From Flavobacterium hankyongi (GTDB taxonomy: Bacteria; Bacteroidota; Bacteroidia; Flavobacteriales; Flavobacteriaceae), in NCBI RefSeq assembly GCF_036840915.1, contig NZ_CP085725.1:2480001-2544000 (forward strand): DNA of 64,000 bases, written 5' to 3'. The translations under genes and the position numbers were made by a program. Of the stretch, positions 8,963-17,631 are shown piece by piece. Under the pieces are notes generated by a model that saw only the letters and a program-made list of their open reading frames with translations, was not told the origin of the DNA and searched no databases. Within the stretch, counting starts at the first letter, position 1. Every line of letters starts with the position of its first letter.

Positions 8963-10350
8963 TAGCTAATAATTTTAAATAATTTATCAGATAATCTTAC
9001 TCGGAATGGCACTTCAAAAGTTACTTTATCGCCAACTTTTGCTGATGAATTTTCAGTTCCGTTTACGAACATTTTTTCTAGAACCAATTCTTGATTCCCA
9101 GTTGTTGGTCCAGAAATTAGAATGCTGTCACCAACATTTAGTTCTTGGTTTTCTATAACAAAAAGTCCTACTTGTGCTTTCACATAATAATGTTCGGCTT
9201 TACCAAGCAATACCTTTTTTACTTTTATTTTCTGACGAATGTCTTTTGTTTTTTCGGCTACAGCCAAAGGTTTGTCAGACAATTGCTTCGCCTGTTCGAG
9301 CATAGCTCTCGGGTCTCCTGAATGTTTGAATTTCAAATTCTCCGATTTTCCTTTTCGGAAGACTTTATTTCCTACTTGTTTCCCTCTACGAAGTTTTACT
9401 TGTTCGGCCAACGGCAAATGTGTGATTTCTAAACATTCGGTAGAACAACAATTTTCCATAGCTGCTTTACATTCGTCACATTGGATGAACAACAAATGAC
9501 AACCATCATTCAAACAATTCGTGTGATTATCGCAAGGTTTTCCACATTGGTGACATTGCGAAACGATATCATCGGTAATTCTTTCCCCTAATCTGTGGTC
9601 GAAAACGAAATTCTTTCCAATGAATTTACTTTCCAAACCTTCTTCTTTGATTTGTTTGGCGTAATTGATAATTCCACCTTCTAGTTGGAAAACATTTTTA
9701 AAACCTTGGTGTTTGAAATACGCCGACGCTTTCTCGCAACGAATTCCTCCGGTGCAATACATCACCAAATTTTTATCTTCTTTGAAATCTTTTAATTGCT
9801 CGTTGATTATTGGTAAACTTTCTCTAAAAGTTTCCACATCTGGAGTTATCGCACCTTTAAAATGACCGATTTCACTTTCGTAATGATTTCTGAAATCTAC
9901 TACAATCGTGTTTGGATCTTCTAATATTTGATTGAACTCTTTCGCTTTTAAATGCACTCCTATATTGGTTACATCAAACGTTTCATCATTCAAACCATCG
10001 GCTACAATTTTATCACGAACTTTTACCGTTAATTTTAAAAACGAATGATCATCGTGTTCTACGGCAACATTCAAACGAATGCCACTCATAAAATCATACG
10101 CTTCTAAAGTTTCTCTAAAAGCTTCAAAATTTTCGGCTGGAACCGACATTTGAGCATTGATACCTTCTTTGGCTACATAGGTACGACCAAGAGCATCAAG
10201 TTTGTTCCATTCGATAAATAAATCGTCACGAAATTTTTTGGGATCTTCAATTTTGGCATACGCATAGAAAGACAACGTTAATCGTTGTTTACCCGCTAAG
10301 TCAATTAGCTCTTTTCTTTCTTCTGCGCTTAAGGTGTTGTACAGTTGCAT
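8962..10350 (-). CDS. trhO: TrhO rhodanese-type tRNA uridine hydroxylase with an extra C-terminal domain
   Basis: 462 aa. Residues 1-370 match TrhO/YceA: an N-terminal ferredoxin-like domain, a rhodanese domain with the TrhO signature CTGGIRCEKASAYF (Cys199 and Cys205), and a Cys-rich C-terminal module (HQCGKPCDNHTNC, CDECKAAMENCCS). TrhO uses O2 to make 5-hydroxyuridine at tRNA position 34. The usual length is ~320-350. Here residues ~378-462 add a domain nearly half identical to the end of the neighbouring U32 protein (for example ILISGPTTGNQELVLE and VPFRVRLSDK). It heads a three-gene coupled unit with the U32 and ferredoxin genes. A REP-like palindrome lies just upstream. Confidence 0.9.
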   Translation of the reverse strand: MQLYNTLSAEERKELIDLAGKQRLTLSFYAYAKIEDPKKFRDDLFIEWNKLDALGRTYVAKEGINAQMSVPAENFEAFRETLEAYDFMSGIRLNVAVEHDDHSFLKLTVKVRDKIVADGLNDETFDVTNIGVHLKAKEFNQILEDPNTIVVDFRNHYESEIGHFKGAITPDVETFRESLPIINEQLKDFKEDKNLVMYCTGGIRCEKASAYFKHQGFKNVFQLEGGIINYAKQIKEEGLESKFIGKNFVFDHRLGERITDDIVSQCHQCGKPCDNHTNCLNDGCHLLFIQCDECKAAMENCCSTECLEITHLPLAEQVKLRRGKQVGNKVFRKGKSENLKFKHSGDPRAMLEQAKQLSDKPLAVAEKTKDIRQKIKVKKVLLGKAEHYYVKAQVGLFVIENQELNVGDSILISGPTTGNQELVLEKMFVNGTENSSAKVGDKVTFEVPFRVRLSDKLFKIIS

Positions 10351-10372
10351 GCTATAAACGTTTTAAGATTAG

Positions 10373-10392
10373 AGACGTGATAAATCACGTCT
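10373..10392. repeat. REP-like perfect palindrome upstream of trhO
   Basis: Arms AGACGTGAT and ATCACGTCT (9 bp each) are separated by two bases in the 100-bp gap between dprA and trhO. From memory, similar GAGACG-type palindromes are scattered through Bacteroidetes genomes. It could equally be an operator or a weak hairpin. Confidence 0.55.
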
Positions 10393-10450
10393 GTACAGAA
10401 TTATGTTATGAATTCTAAATGGAAGAATTCGAGTGCAAAGATATTGAATT

Positions 10451-11551
10451 TTAAATTATTTCAAAAACTTTACCTGGCAAGGGTCTTACCACACCTTTAA
10501 GTTCCATATTGAGTAATAATGAAGAAAGTTTAAACACAGGTATATTAATTTCTAATGCAATGATATCAATATGCTCTTTTCCATTAATCTTTAAAAAATC
10601 AAAAAGATTTTGCTCTTCTGGCTCTAGTGAAACAAAAAGTTGTTTTTGAATTGATTTTCCTTTTTTTACAATATCCCAATTCAAATTGTAAACTAAATCA
10701 GCAGCACTGGTAAGCAAGTTTGCTTTTTGGGTTTTTATCAAATTGTTACACCCTTGACTGTATTTGTCTGTCGCTCTTCCAGGAACCGCAAACACTTCTC
10801 TATTATAATCGTTTGCCATTGTTGCAGTAACAAGTGAGCCCCCCTTTTCAGCACTTTCAATAACAACAGTAGCTTCAGAAATTCCAGCTACTATTCTATT
10901 TCTTTTAATGAAATTTTCTTTATCCGGGTTTGAAGTACTCCAAAAATCAGTCATAAATCCACCATTGCTTTCTATTTTACTCATGTATCTTTTGTGTGTT
11001 TTGGGATAAATTTGATTTAAACCATGGGCTAGAACTCCGATAGTCTGCAAATCATTATCCACAGCAGCTTGGTGAGCAATAATATCTACACCATAAGCAA
11101 AACCGCTAACAATTATTGGGTCTAGTGGTGCTAAATCAGCAATAAACTTTTTACAAAAATCGATTCCGTAAGATGTGATTTGTCTAGTTCCAACAATACT
11201 TATTATCCTTTTTTGTTGAAGATCGATATTCCCAGAAGTAAAAAGTACTATTGGCCCATCAATACAATGCTTAAGCTTTTCTGGATAATCATCATTTTTA
11301 TAAAAAAGAACTTTTATTTTTTCTTTTTGGATAAACTGAAGCTCTTTTTCAGCTTCAACAAAAGCATTTTTATTAAGGATATTTTGAATAGTTTTTTTTC
11401 CTATACCGTCTATCGAAGCTAATTGAGCTGGTTTTGCTTTGAATATTTCTTCGGCAGAACCACAATGGTTAAGGAGCTTTTTTGCAGTTATATCTCCAAC
11501 TCCTTCAATATTTTGTAAGGCTAATAAATGTAAAATTTCAACTTCTAACAT
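10451..11551 (-). CDS. dprA: DNA-processing protein DprA
   Basis: 366 aa. Helix-hairpin-helix region at the N-terminus (NIEGVGDITAKKLL and SIDGIGKKTIQNIL), then the Rossmann-fold DprA core with the expected motifs: SIVGTRQITSYG, SGFAYGVDIIAH, VLAHGLNQIYP, RNRIVAGIS and ESAEKGGSLVTATMANDYNREVFAVPG. A small C-terminal winged-helix domain follows (ending VRPLPGKVFEI). DprA loads RecA onto incoming single-stranded DNA in natural transformation and is broadly conserved. The gene is divergent from the HU-SPOR gene, an arrangement that is, from memory, frequent in Flavobacteriaceae. No other competence gene is in the window. Confidence 0.95.
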   Translation of the reverse strand: MLEVEILHLLALQNIEGVGDITAKKLLNHCGSAEEIFKAKPAQLASIDGIGKKTIQNILNKNAFVEAEKELQFIQKEKIKVLFYKNDDYPEKLKHCIDGPIVLFTSGNIDLQQKRIISIVGTRQITSYGIDFCKKFIADLAPLDPIIVSGFAYGVDIIAHQAAVDNDLQTIGVLAHGLNQIYPKTHKRYMSKIESNGGFMTDFWSTSNPDKENFIKRNRIVAGISEATVVIESAEKGGSLVTATMANDYNREVFAVPGRATDKYSQGCNNLIKTQKANLLTSAADLVYNLNWDIVKKGKSIQKQLFVSLEPEEQNLFDFLKINGKEHIDIIALEINIPVFKLSSLLLNMELKGVVRPLPGKVFEII

Positions 11552-11636
11552 GGCGTATAATTTTGTGGCAAATAAATCAAAATTTAATATGTTAATAAAA
11601 TTTGTTGATAAAATTTTTATTTTGACTTGTATTCTT

Positions 11637-11644
11637 TATTTTTG
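11637..11644 (+). promoter_or_regulatory. TAnnTTTG -7 element before the HU-SPOR gene
   Basis: TATTTTTG ends only five bases before ATG 11650. If it is used, the transcript would start almost at the start codon. No TTG is at the usual -33 distance. Confidence 0.45.
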
Positions 11645-11649
11645 TTTTT

Positions 11650-12597
11650 ATGAATATTTCACATCATATATCGCAATTACTGTATCGTTACCCATGTGTA
11701 ACACTACCAGGATTTGGTGCTTTTTTGACTGAAACTGTTTCGGCTTCAATTCAAGAAAGCAATCATACTTTTTATCCGCCTAAAAAAGTAATTTCGTTTA
11801 ACTCATACATTAAAAACAATGATGGGTTATTAGCAAATCACATTTCTGTAGCTGAAAAAATAAGTTATACAGATGCTGTTTTAGTTATTGAAAATGTGGT
11901 GAAAGCATTAAATGCTACTTTAGAAGTTGGAGAAGTAAGCATTCTAAAGAATATTGGTCTACTAAGAAAAAACAGCGAAGGCAATATCGTTTTTGAAGCC
12001 TCTTCACAAGTGAATTATCTAACGAATTCATTCGGATTAAGCTCTTATGTTTCTCCAATAGTGAAACGTGAGGAACTTAAAAAAGTAATTGAAGAAATTG
12101 TCGTTGCAGAAAAACCAACTATTGAGTTACTTCCTGAAACTAGAAAAGCAAAACCATATTTAAAATATGCTGCTATGTTTATCATGTCTTTAGGTGGCGC
12201 TGGTTTTGGTTATTCTGCCTATGTTTCGCAGCAAGCAGAAATTGAAACAAATATTGTGAGAAATGAAGTTCAGAAAGAACTTAAGACAAAAATTCAAGAA
12301 GCTACTTTCTTTATAGACAACCCTGTTGCTTCTAGCAGTACTTCAACAATTGAAGAAAAGAAAACTTTGCCTTTCCATATCGTTTTTGGTTCTTTTAGAA
12401 GTGAAAGTAATGCACAAAAAGCTTTAAATGAATTAGAAGCACAAGGATATAAAGCAAGGATTTTAAGTAAAAACGGCGAAGATTTGTATCCTGTAGTTTA
12501 TGGTAGTTATGCCACTTATACTGAGGCCCAATACGAAGCAACTCAAATTCAGACAACAAAGGACAAAAATGCCTGGTTGCTGATTCAAGAATTATAA
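11650..12597 (+). CDS. HU-like (CCDC81-type) and SPOR-domain membrane protein
   Basis: 315 aa. The first ~140 residues match the Bacteroidetes HU-CCDC81 arrangement: ISQLLYRYPCVTLPGFGAFLT, then FNSYIKNNDGLLANHIS, followed by a second short HU-like segment. One membrane helix follows at about 175-195 (AAMFIMSLGGAGFGYSAYV). The C-terminal ~75 residues are a SPOR domain (HIVFGSFRSESNAQKALNEL, YPVVYGSYATYTEAQ), a fold that binds denuded septal peptidoglycan. The HU part would be cytoplasmic and SPOR periplasmic, so the protein could link nucleoid-like or protein contacts to the division site. That role is inferred. A strong terminator follows. Confidence 0.87.
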   Translation: MNISHHISQLLYRYPCVTLPGFGAFLTETVSASIQESNHTFYPPKKVISFNSYIKNNDGLLANHISVAEKISYTDAVLVIENVVKALNATLEVGEVSILKNIGLLRKNSEGNIVFEASSQVNYLTNSFGLSSYVSPIVKREELKKVIEEIVVAEKPTIELLPETRKAKPYLKYAAMFIMSLGGAGFGYSAYVSQQAEIETNIVRNEVQKELKTKIQEATFFIDNPVASSSTSTIEEKKTLPFHIVFGSFRSESNAQKALNELEAQGYKARILSKNGEDLYPVVYGSYATYTEAQYEATQIQTTKDKNAWLLIQEL

Positions 12598-12603
12598 TCG
12601 TAG

Positions 12604-12634
12604 AAAGCCTTTCAAATTTGAAAGGCTTTTTTAT
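12604..12634 (+). terminator. Terminator after the HU-SPOR gene
   Basis: A perfect 13+13 palindrome (12604-12616 and 12617-12629; the innermost bases form the loop) runs into a T tract, seven bases past the stop codon. Confidence 0.85.
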
Positions 12635-12647
12635 TAGTAATAACCCT

Positions 12648-12655
12648 TACCTTTG
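12648..12655 (+). promoter_or_regulatory. TACCTTTG -7 element for the thioesterase gene
   Basis: An exact TAnnTTTG match 12 bp before ATG 12668. It covers the TTG codon at 12653, which rules that codon out as the start. Confidence 0.6.
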
Positions 12656-12667
12656 TCAAAAAAAACA

Positions 12668-13180
12668 ATGCAAGCAAAATTCCCTTCAGAATCACTAGCC
12701 GTCCTTACAGACGTAGTTTTACCTGGTGAAACAAACCCTTTAAATAATTTATTTGGCGGTGAATTATTAGCAAGAATGGATAGAGCCGCTAGTATTGCAG
12801 CTCGTCGTCATTCTCGTCGCATAACCGTAACCGCATCTGTAAATCACGTAGCCTTTAATAGAGCTATTCCTTTAGGAAGTGTAGTAACTGTTGAAGCTAA
12901 AGTTTCAAGAAGTTTCAAATCTTCTATGGAAATTTATATTGATGTTTGGACTGAAGATAGAGAATCTGGAATTCGTACAAAAGCAAATGAGGCAATTTAT
13001 ACCTTTGTTGCTGTTGATGAAACAGGTCGACCTGTTGAAGTGCCAGAAATAATTCCCCAAACAGATGAAGAAAAGCTAAGATACGATGCTGCATTACGCA
13101 GAAAACAATTAAGCTTAGTTTTAGCTGGTAAAATGAAGCCACACGATGCTACAGAACTAAAAGCGTTATTTACTTCATAA
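12668..13180 (+). CDS. Hotdog-fold acyl-CoA thioesterase
   Basis: 170 aa. Single hotdog domain of the YciA/acyl-CoA thioester hydrolase type: LPGETNPLNNLFGGELLARMDRAASIAARRHS, with the conserved N-x-x-x-x-x-x-GG-x-x-x-x-x-D pattern of the active-site region, then VNHVAFNRAIPLGSVV and FKSSMEIYIDVW. It hydrolyses acyl-CoA to free acid and CoA; the chain-length preference cannot be read. The start is set at ATG 12668, because the TTG at 12653 lies within the promoter element. It has its own -7 element and shares a bidirectional terminator with the convergent EnvC-like gene. Confidence 0.9.
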   Translation: MQAKFPSESLAVLTDVVLPGETNPLNNLFGGELLARMDRAASIAARRHSRRITVTASVNHVAFNRAIPLGSVVTVEAKVSRSFKSSMEIYIDVWTEDRESGIRTKANEAIYTFVAVDETGRPVEVPEIIPQTDEEKLRYDAALRRKQLSLVLAGKMKPHDATELKALFTS

Positions 13181-13209
13181 AAAAAGGGAACTCAACGGTT
13201 CCCTTTTTT
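13181..13209. terminator. Bidirectional terminator between the thioesterase and EnvC-like genes
   Basis: An 11-bp stem (13181-13191 with 13198-13208), 6-nt loop, with A and T tracts on either side, in the 30-bp gap between two convergent genes. Confidence 0.88.
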
Positions 13210-13210
13210 A

Positions 13211-14425
13211 TTACATATTAATAATCCAAGATTGTGGATTGAGTTTTGTTGTATTTTGATAAATCAAAAACTTAAGAATCGCTTTTCCAGTAAAATTATT
13301 AAAGTGAAGTTCTCCTATTGACTGTTTTGTAGATACTTTATCACCTTTACCTACATACACTTTTCCAAGGTTTGAATAAGTTGTTATATAGTCACCATGT
13401 CGAATTACAATTGTTGCAGTACCGTTTGCTGCCATTTGTACTTCACTCACTTCACCACTAAAAACAGCTCTTGCTTTTGCTCCCATTTCCGAAGAAATTT
13501 CAACACCGCTACTTTCAATCATAATAGAGGGTTCAAGCGGATGTGGTTGTCTTCCGAATTTTTTTGTCAATAATCCCTTTTCAACTGGCCAAGGCAATCT
13601 GCCTCGGTTTGATCTAAAATCATTTGCCAATTCTTTTGCTTCTGGCGTTAATACGAAAGTTGTTGTATTTGTTGTGTTACCTACTTTTTTATTTGCCGCA
13701 GCAATGGCTTCACGAATTAATCTTTCTATTTGTTTTTCTATAGCTTTCGATTCTCTTTGTTTTTTCTTAATCTCAGCTATAATCTTAATCTTATCTTTCT
13801 TAATTGTGTTTAACAATCTTTGTTGTTCTTGCTTCTCTTTTTCAAGTTCTCGCTTTTCTTTTTCACTTTCAACTATTAGATTCTCCTTTTCTTTTTTCTG
13901 AATAGAAAGTTTACTGTTATAAACTTCAAGCTCTTGTGTTTTAGCTTTGATTTCTTCGCCTTGCATTCTTCTAAAGTTAGAATATTGCTTCATGTATTGA
14001 GCTCTTTTGTAAGCCTGAAGAAAATTCTCTGAAGAAAGTAAAAACATTGCTTTACTTTGTTCTGATCGGCTTTTGTAAGATTTCACAATCATTTCAGAAT
14101 AATCTTCCTTAAGAATTGTCAAGTCTTTTTTTAGTCCGTTTACTTTTATTTGATTAATATACATACTGTTCCCTAAAACTTTCTTTTGTTTTTCGGTAAC
14201 ATTAATCAATTTTTGTTGTAAGCTAATTTTTGCCGTTTGTTGAACCACAACATTTACGACTGATTTTTCTTTTTTCTTTTGATCCTTCAAAAGTTTCTCC
14301 TGCTCACGAATTTCTTCTTGCAGTTTAGCTTTTTGCTGTTCTAATTTTCGTTGTCTATCCTCTTCCTGACCAAAAGTGGTCAGTGTCGAAAATAATACGA
14401 AAACGGAAATGATATATTTTAACAT
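13211..14425 (-). CDS. EnvC-like murein hydrolase activator (degenerate M23)
   Basis: 404 aa. Signal peptide (ending TLTTFGQ), a long charged coiled coil (about 22-250, rich in Lys, Glu and Gln), then a C-terminal LytM/M23 fold starting at GRLPWPVEKGLLTKKFG. The zinc ligands are missing: the HxxxD region reads SIMIESSGVEIS, the HxH position reads LKFLIY, and YxHL reads YSNL. This is the EnvC/NlpD situation, where the inactive domain activates amidases rather than cutting itself. It is the last gene of a minus-strand envelope run, 14 bp after the DUF4292 gene, and ends at a bidirectional terminator. Confidence 0.88.
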   Translation of the reverse strand: MLKYIISVFVLFSTLTTFGQEEDRQRKLEQQKAKLQEEIREQEKLLKDQKKKEKSVVNVVVQQTAKISLQQKLINVTEKQKKVLGNSMYINQIKVNGLKKDLTILKEDYSEMIVKSYKSRSEQSKAMFLLSSENFLQAYKRAQYMKQYSNFRRMQGEEIKAKTQELEVYNSKLSIQKKEKENLIVESEKEKRELEKEKQEQQRLLNTIKKDKIKIIAEIKKKQRESKAIEKQIERLIREAIAAANKKVGNTTNTTTFVLTPEAKELANDFRSNRGRLPWPVEKGLLTKKFGRQPHPLEPSIMIESSGVEISSEMGAKARAVFSGEVSEVQMAANGTATIVIRHGDYITTYSNLGKVYVGKGDKVSTKQSIGELHFNNFTGKAILKFLIYQNTTKLNPQSWIINM

Positions 14426-14439
14426 TCTTTGATTGTTGA

Positions 14440-15222
14440 CTATTCTATACTAATTTTTTCATAACCACTTGGTACACTGTAAGGAAACGTAAGTTCCTCA
14501 TTGAATGTAGCATTCCTATAACTAATATTTATGGTTGTGGTTTTGTTATCTTGAATTGCAAAAATAGTAAGTTCTTGTGGTAAAACCATTTCTGGAAACG
14601 ATTTGTAGTCAGAATAATTTACTAATAGCTTTCTTGCAGGGTCGTTTTGTTTTATTTCTTGTCTTTTAAGCCAAAATGTAGCAGGGTCGAAAACAAAAGT
14701 TTTAATAAAATTTTGTTTTGATGTATCTTCAAGTTTTGGCATTCCATCTTCTAAAAGTGATGCGTATTTACCTTTGTTTAAATCATCTAATGACTGACCT
14801 AAAAGCATGTTTTGTACTTTTTGAAAATCAAGATCTGTTCCTAACCAGTTGCTTAAGGTTTTATAATCTCCTTCAAAATACTTTCCTCCCATTTTTTCAT
14901 AATACTTCACTTCCAAAGGTGTAATCATAGCTTTTGCCATTGTAATGCCCAGCATTTTTACACTTACAAGTATAATTTCATCTTTCTTTATTCTAATATC
15001 TGCCGAAAGTCCCAGAGATTGTTTAGGATCTGTATAATCTACATTTGCTTTAATATAAGCTGTTTTAAAATTTCTATTTACTGCATAATGATTTGCAGCA
15101 ATGTTTTCAACCGTTAACGCAGTAATATTTTCTTTAGCAACTTCGTTTACAACTGTTTTTTGTTTTGGCTTACATGAAACCATTATTATGGTAATAAATA
15201 GTATCGGGAAAATTCTTCGCAT
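14440..15222 (-). CDS. DUF4292 lipoprotein
   Basis: 260 aa. Lipoprotein signal with the Cys in IIMVSCKPKQ. The mature protein matches the Bacteroidetes DUF4292 family as I remember it: FKTAYIKANVDYTDPKQSLGLSADIRI, ILVSVKMLGITMAKAMITP, YYEKMGGKYFEGDYKTLSNWLG. The predicted fold is beta-rich and recalls LolA/LolB-like lipid-carrier halves. The molecular role is unknown. It overlaps the TPR gene's stop by one base (15222), and is followed by the EnvC-like gene, so the three are probably one operon acting at the envelope. Confidence 0.82.
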   Translation of the reverse strand: MRRIFPILFITIIMVSCKPKQKTVVNEVAKENITALTVENIAANHYAVNRNFKTAYIKANVDYTDPKQSLGLSADIRIKKDEIILVSVKMLGITMAKAMITPLEVKYYEKMGGKYFEGDYKTLSNWLGTDLDFQKVQNMLLGQSLDDLNKGKYASLLEDGMPKLEDTSKQNFIKTFVFDPATFWLKRQEIKQNDPARKLLVNYSDYKSFPEMVLPQELTIFAIQDNKTTTINISYRNATFNEELTFPYSVPSGYEKISIE

Positions 15223-16574
15223 TATTTTTTCTTCTTTTTAAGCATATTGGCTTTTGCCAAATATTCATCACTTTTTTGGGAGCTTCCTAGTTGTTTTGAT
15301 ATCTCTGCTAATTCTGTACAGAAATCAATTTCTAAATCGATATTATCCACTACATAATCTAGACCAGACTCTAAAAAATCATTGGCTTTTTTAAAATTTT
15401 TAAGTTTATTGGCTGCTTTTCCAGCAAAATAATAATACTCTGGCTGACTAGGATACAAATCTACCAAGTCGCTAGCTTTTTTTAGCATTGATTCAAAATT
15501 AGCTTTCTCTTCATAACTAGCTAGTAAAAAAACGTTTGTCTCAATATCTGTATTGTCTTTCTGATATGCTTTTTCCAGATTTTTAATTGCTAAATCCCAG
15601 CTACTTTTTTTATAGTAAAACTTACCAATTTCTTTGTAAACATTAAACTCACTATCACTTTCAAAATAGGCTGTTGCTTTGTCTAATTGAGGTTCGTATG
15701 AAGGATTTTTTAATACAAAAATCAAAAGTTCATTATACATTTTAAACTTGATTTTTTTATCAATTTGCTTTCCTTCCATAACCTTTTCAAAAGCAATTAC
15801 AGCTTCTTGTCCTTTGTTGTCGTTTATGAAGTATTTGAACAAGAAAACTTGTGCCCATTCTGAATCTGGAATATTATTCTCTAATTTTTTTGCAACTTCA
15901 TAAGCTTTTTCCTCTTGCCCATTATCAGAATATTTATAAATTAAAGAAATGTAATTTTCTTCAATTTTAGGGTTTTGTTGAATGGCTTTTTCGAGGTCTT
16001 TTTTATCCGAAGCATTTGTTTTAGATTGTGAATTAATTTCTAATCGATAACGATCACGCATTTCTGTTTTTCCTACTGTTTCGTCAAGTTCATTTATAAG
16101 TACTAAAGCTTTATCAAATTGAGCGGTATACATATAGAGTGAGACCAAATCCTCTTTATAGTTTTTATCGAAAGGAATTATCTTCTGAACAGTTAAAATA
16201 GCTTGGTTAAAGTTTTTGATTTCATAATAAACATCATACAAATCAATCCAATACCATTTTTGATTAGGATCAATTTGCGTCGCTTTTATCAGAGCGGTTT
16301 CAGCATTATTGAAATCTTTCTGAAAGAAGTAGTTCTTTCCTAGTTCATGATAGATTATTGCATTTTGTGGCTGAAACTTTAAGCATTTTTCTAACGAGAC
16401 TATTGCTTTATCATAATTCTCCATCCCTTTGTGCTTCAGCGATTCGTAATATGATTCCTGAAACTCATCATTTACTAAAGCAATATCATCTGGTTCAGTT
16501 TGTGCCAAAAGTGAAGCCGAAATGAAAAACATTCCAGCTATTAGAAAACTATTTTTTGACACTTTACTTTTCAT
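15222..16574 (-). CDS. Secreted tetratricopeptide-repeat protein
   Basis: 450 aa. Signal peptide (MKSKVSKNSFLIAGMFFISASLLA-Q), then a near-continuous array of TPR helices: KGMENYDKAIVSLEKCLKFQPQNAIIYHELGKNYF and NAETALIKATQIDPNQKWYWI are clear units, and further repeats extend to residue ~440. TPR arrays mediate protein-protein contacts; this one should sit in the periplasm. No enzymatic domain is visible. It is coupled to the DUF4292 lipoprotein (1-bp overlap), which suggests that the two work in one assembly. The nucleotidyltransferase gene upstream ends 1 bp before it starts. Confidence 0.85.
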   Translation of the reverse strand: MKSKVSKNSFLIAGMFFISASLLAQTEPDDIALVNDEFQESYYESLKHKGMENYDKAIVSLEKCLKFQPQNAIIYHELGKNYFFQKDFNNAETALIKATQIDPNQKWYWIDLYDVYYEIKNFNQAILTVQKIIPFDKNYKEDLVSLYMYTAQFDKALVLINELDETVGKTEMRDRYRLEINSQSKTNASDKKDLEKAIQQNPKIEENYISLIYKYSDNGQEEKAYEVAKKLENNIPDSEWAQVFLFKYFINDNKGQEAVIAFEKVMEGKQIDKKIKFKMYNELLIFVLKNPSYEPQLDKATAYFESDSEFNVYKEIGKFYYKKSSWDLAIKNLEKAYQKDNTDIETNVFLLASYEEKANFESMLKKASDLVDLYPSQPEYYYFAGKAANKLKNFKKANDFLESGLDYVVDNIDLEIDFCTELAEISKQLGSSQKSDEYLAKANMLKKKKK

Positions 16575-16575
16575 A

Positions 16576-17589
16576 TTATTCTAAAACTGAATAATCTCCA
16601 ATACTTATACTTTTAAAATCTCCATTAAACGTAGCATGATTTCCAATCATTGCATTATCTAAATTTGCATTACTAATATGCGCATGAGTTTGTACCAAAC
16701 TGTTCTTAATTTTCACGTTTGTCAAATGTGTTGCTTTCCCTAAAGAAACATTGGGCCCTACGATTGAATTAATTAAAACTACATCCTCTCCAATAAAACA
16801 TGGTGGAATAATAGTAGAATTTTCAATTCTAGCACTATCATTAACTAAATTCGTTGAATCCTCTTCATGTAAAAAATGAAGCATTCTAGAATTTGTTTCA
16901 ACAGTTACTTCTTTATTACCACAATCCATCCACTCATCTACTTTTCCAGGCACAAATTTCATGCCTTTTTGTTTCATGTTTTCCAATCCGTCTGTTAGTT
17001 GGTATTCGCCACCTTTCTGAATATTGTTGTCTAACAAGTATTCAAGCTCTCCTCGCAACGTTTCTCCAGATTTGAAATAATAGATTCCAATAATGGCTAA
17101 ATCTGAAACAAAGCTTGTTGGTTTCTCTACAAAATCAACAATTTGGTTGTTATCATTTAATTGTACTACTCCAAAAGCACTTGGATCTTCTACTTGTTTT
17201 ACCCAAATCACACTATCTGCTGAAGTATCTAACGTAAAATCGGCTCTAAAAAGTGTATCGGCATAGGCAACAACAATTGGACCTTCCATACTTTCCTTTG
17301 CACATAGTATTGCATGTGCCGTTCCTAGAGGTTCATTTTGATAATAAATGCTTCCTTTTGCGCCTAATTTTTCGGCAATTGCAATTAGATCTTCTGGAAC
17401 TTTTGTACCAAAATCTTTGTGGATGATGAAAGCGATTTCATCTATTTTTTGATTTATTACTCCGGCAATATCTTCAACCAATCTGTGAACAATTGGTTTT
17501 CCTGCAATTGGAATTAATGGTTTTGGAACTGTTAATGTATGTGGACGAAGACGTGAACCACGTCCTGCCATAGGAACGATTATTTTCAT
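16576..17589 (-). CDS. NDP-sugar nucleotidyltransferase with hexapeptide tail
   Basis: 337 aa. The N-terminus is the classic nucleotidyltransferase loop, MAGRGSRLRPHTLTVPKPLIPIAGKP, followed by the metal-binding region VVAYADTLF and FVEKP. The enzyme would join a sugar-1-phosphate to an NTP (RmlA/GlmU/GCD1 superfamily). The C-terminal ~90 residues have left-handed beta-helix hexapeptide periodicity (IENSTIIPPCFIGEDVVLINSIVGPNVSLG), so it is longer than plain RmlA. The exact sugar is not readable. It lies in an envelope operon between a TPR protein and a GIY-YIG gene; a short GAAA-loop palindrome is just upstream of its start. Confidence 0.88.
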   Translation of the reverse strand: MKIIVPMAGRGSRLRPHTLTVPKPLIPIAGKPIVHRLVEDIAGVINQKIDEIAFIIHKDFGTKVPEDLIAIAEKLGAKGSIYYQNEPLGTAHAILCAKESMEGPIVVAYADTLFRADFTLDTSADSVIWVKQVEDPSAFGVVQLNDNNQIVDFVEKPTSFVSDLAIIGIYYFKSGETLRGELEYLLDNNIQKGGEYQLTDGLENMKQKGMKFVPGKVDEWMDCGNKEVTVETNSRMLHFLHEEDSTNLVNDSARIENSTIIPPCFIGEDVVLINSIVGPNVSLGKATHLTNVKIKNSLVQTHAHISNANLDNAMIGNHATFNGDFKSISIGDYSVLE

Positions 17590-17595
17590 GTTTTT

Positions 17596-17615
17596 ATGCC
17601 CGCGAAAGCGGGTAT
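17596..17615. repeat. GAAA-loop palindrome on one side of the GIY-YIG gene
   Basis: ATGCCCGC-GAAA-GCGGGTAT: an 8-bp stem (one G-T pair) with a GAAA loop on the plus strand. It lies between the nucleotidyltransferase start and the GIY-YIG stop and is matched by 17961-17980 in the opposite orientation. Confidence 0.7.
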
Positions 17616-17631
17616 CTTATTAAATTAAACT

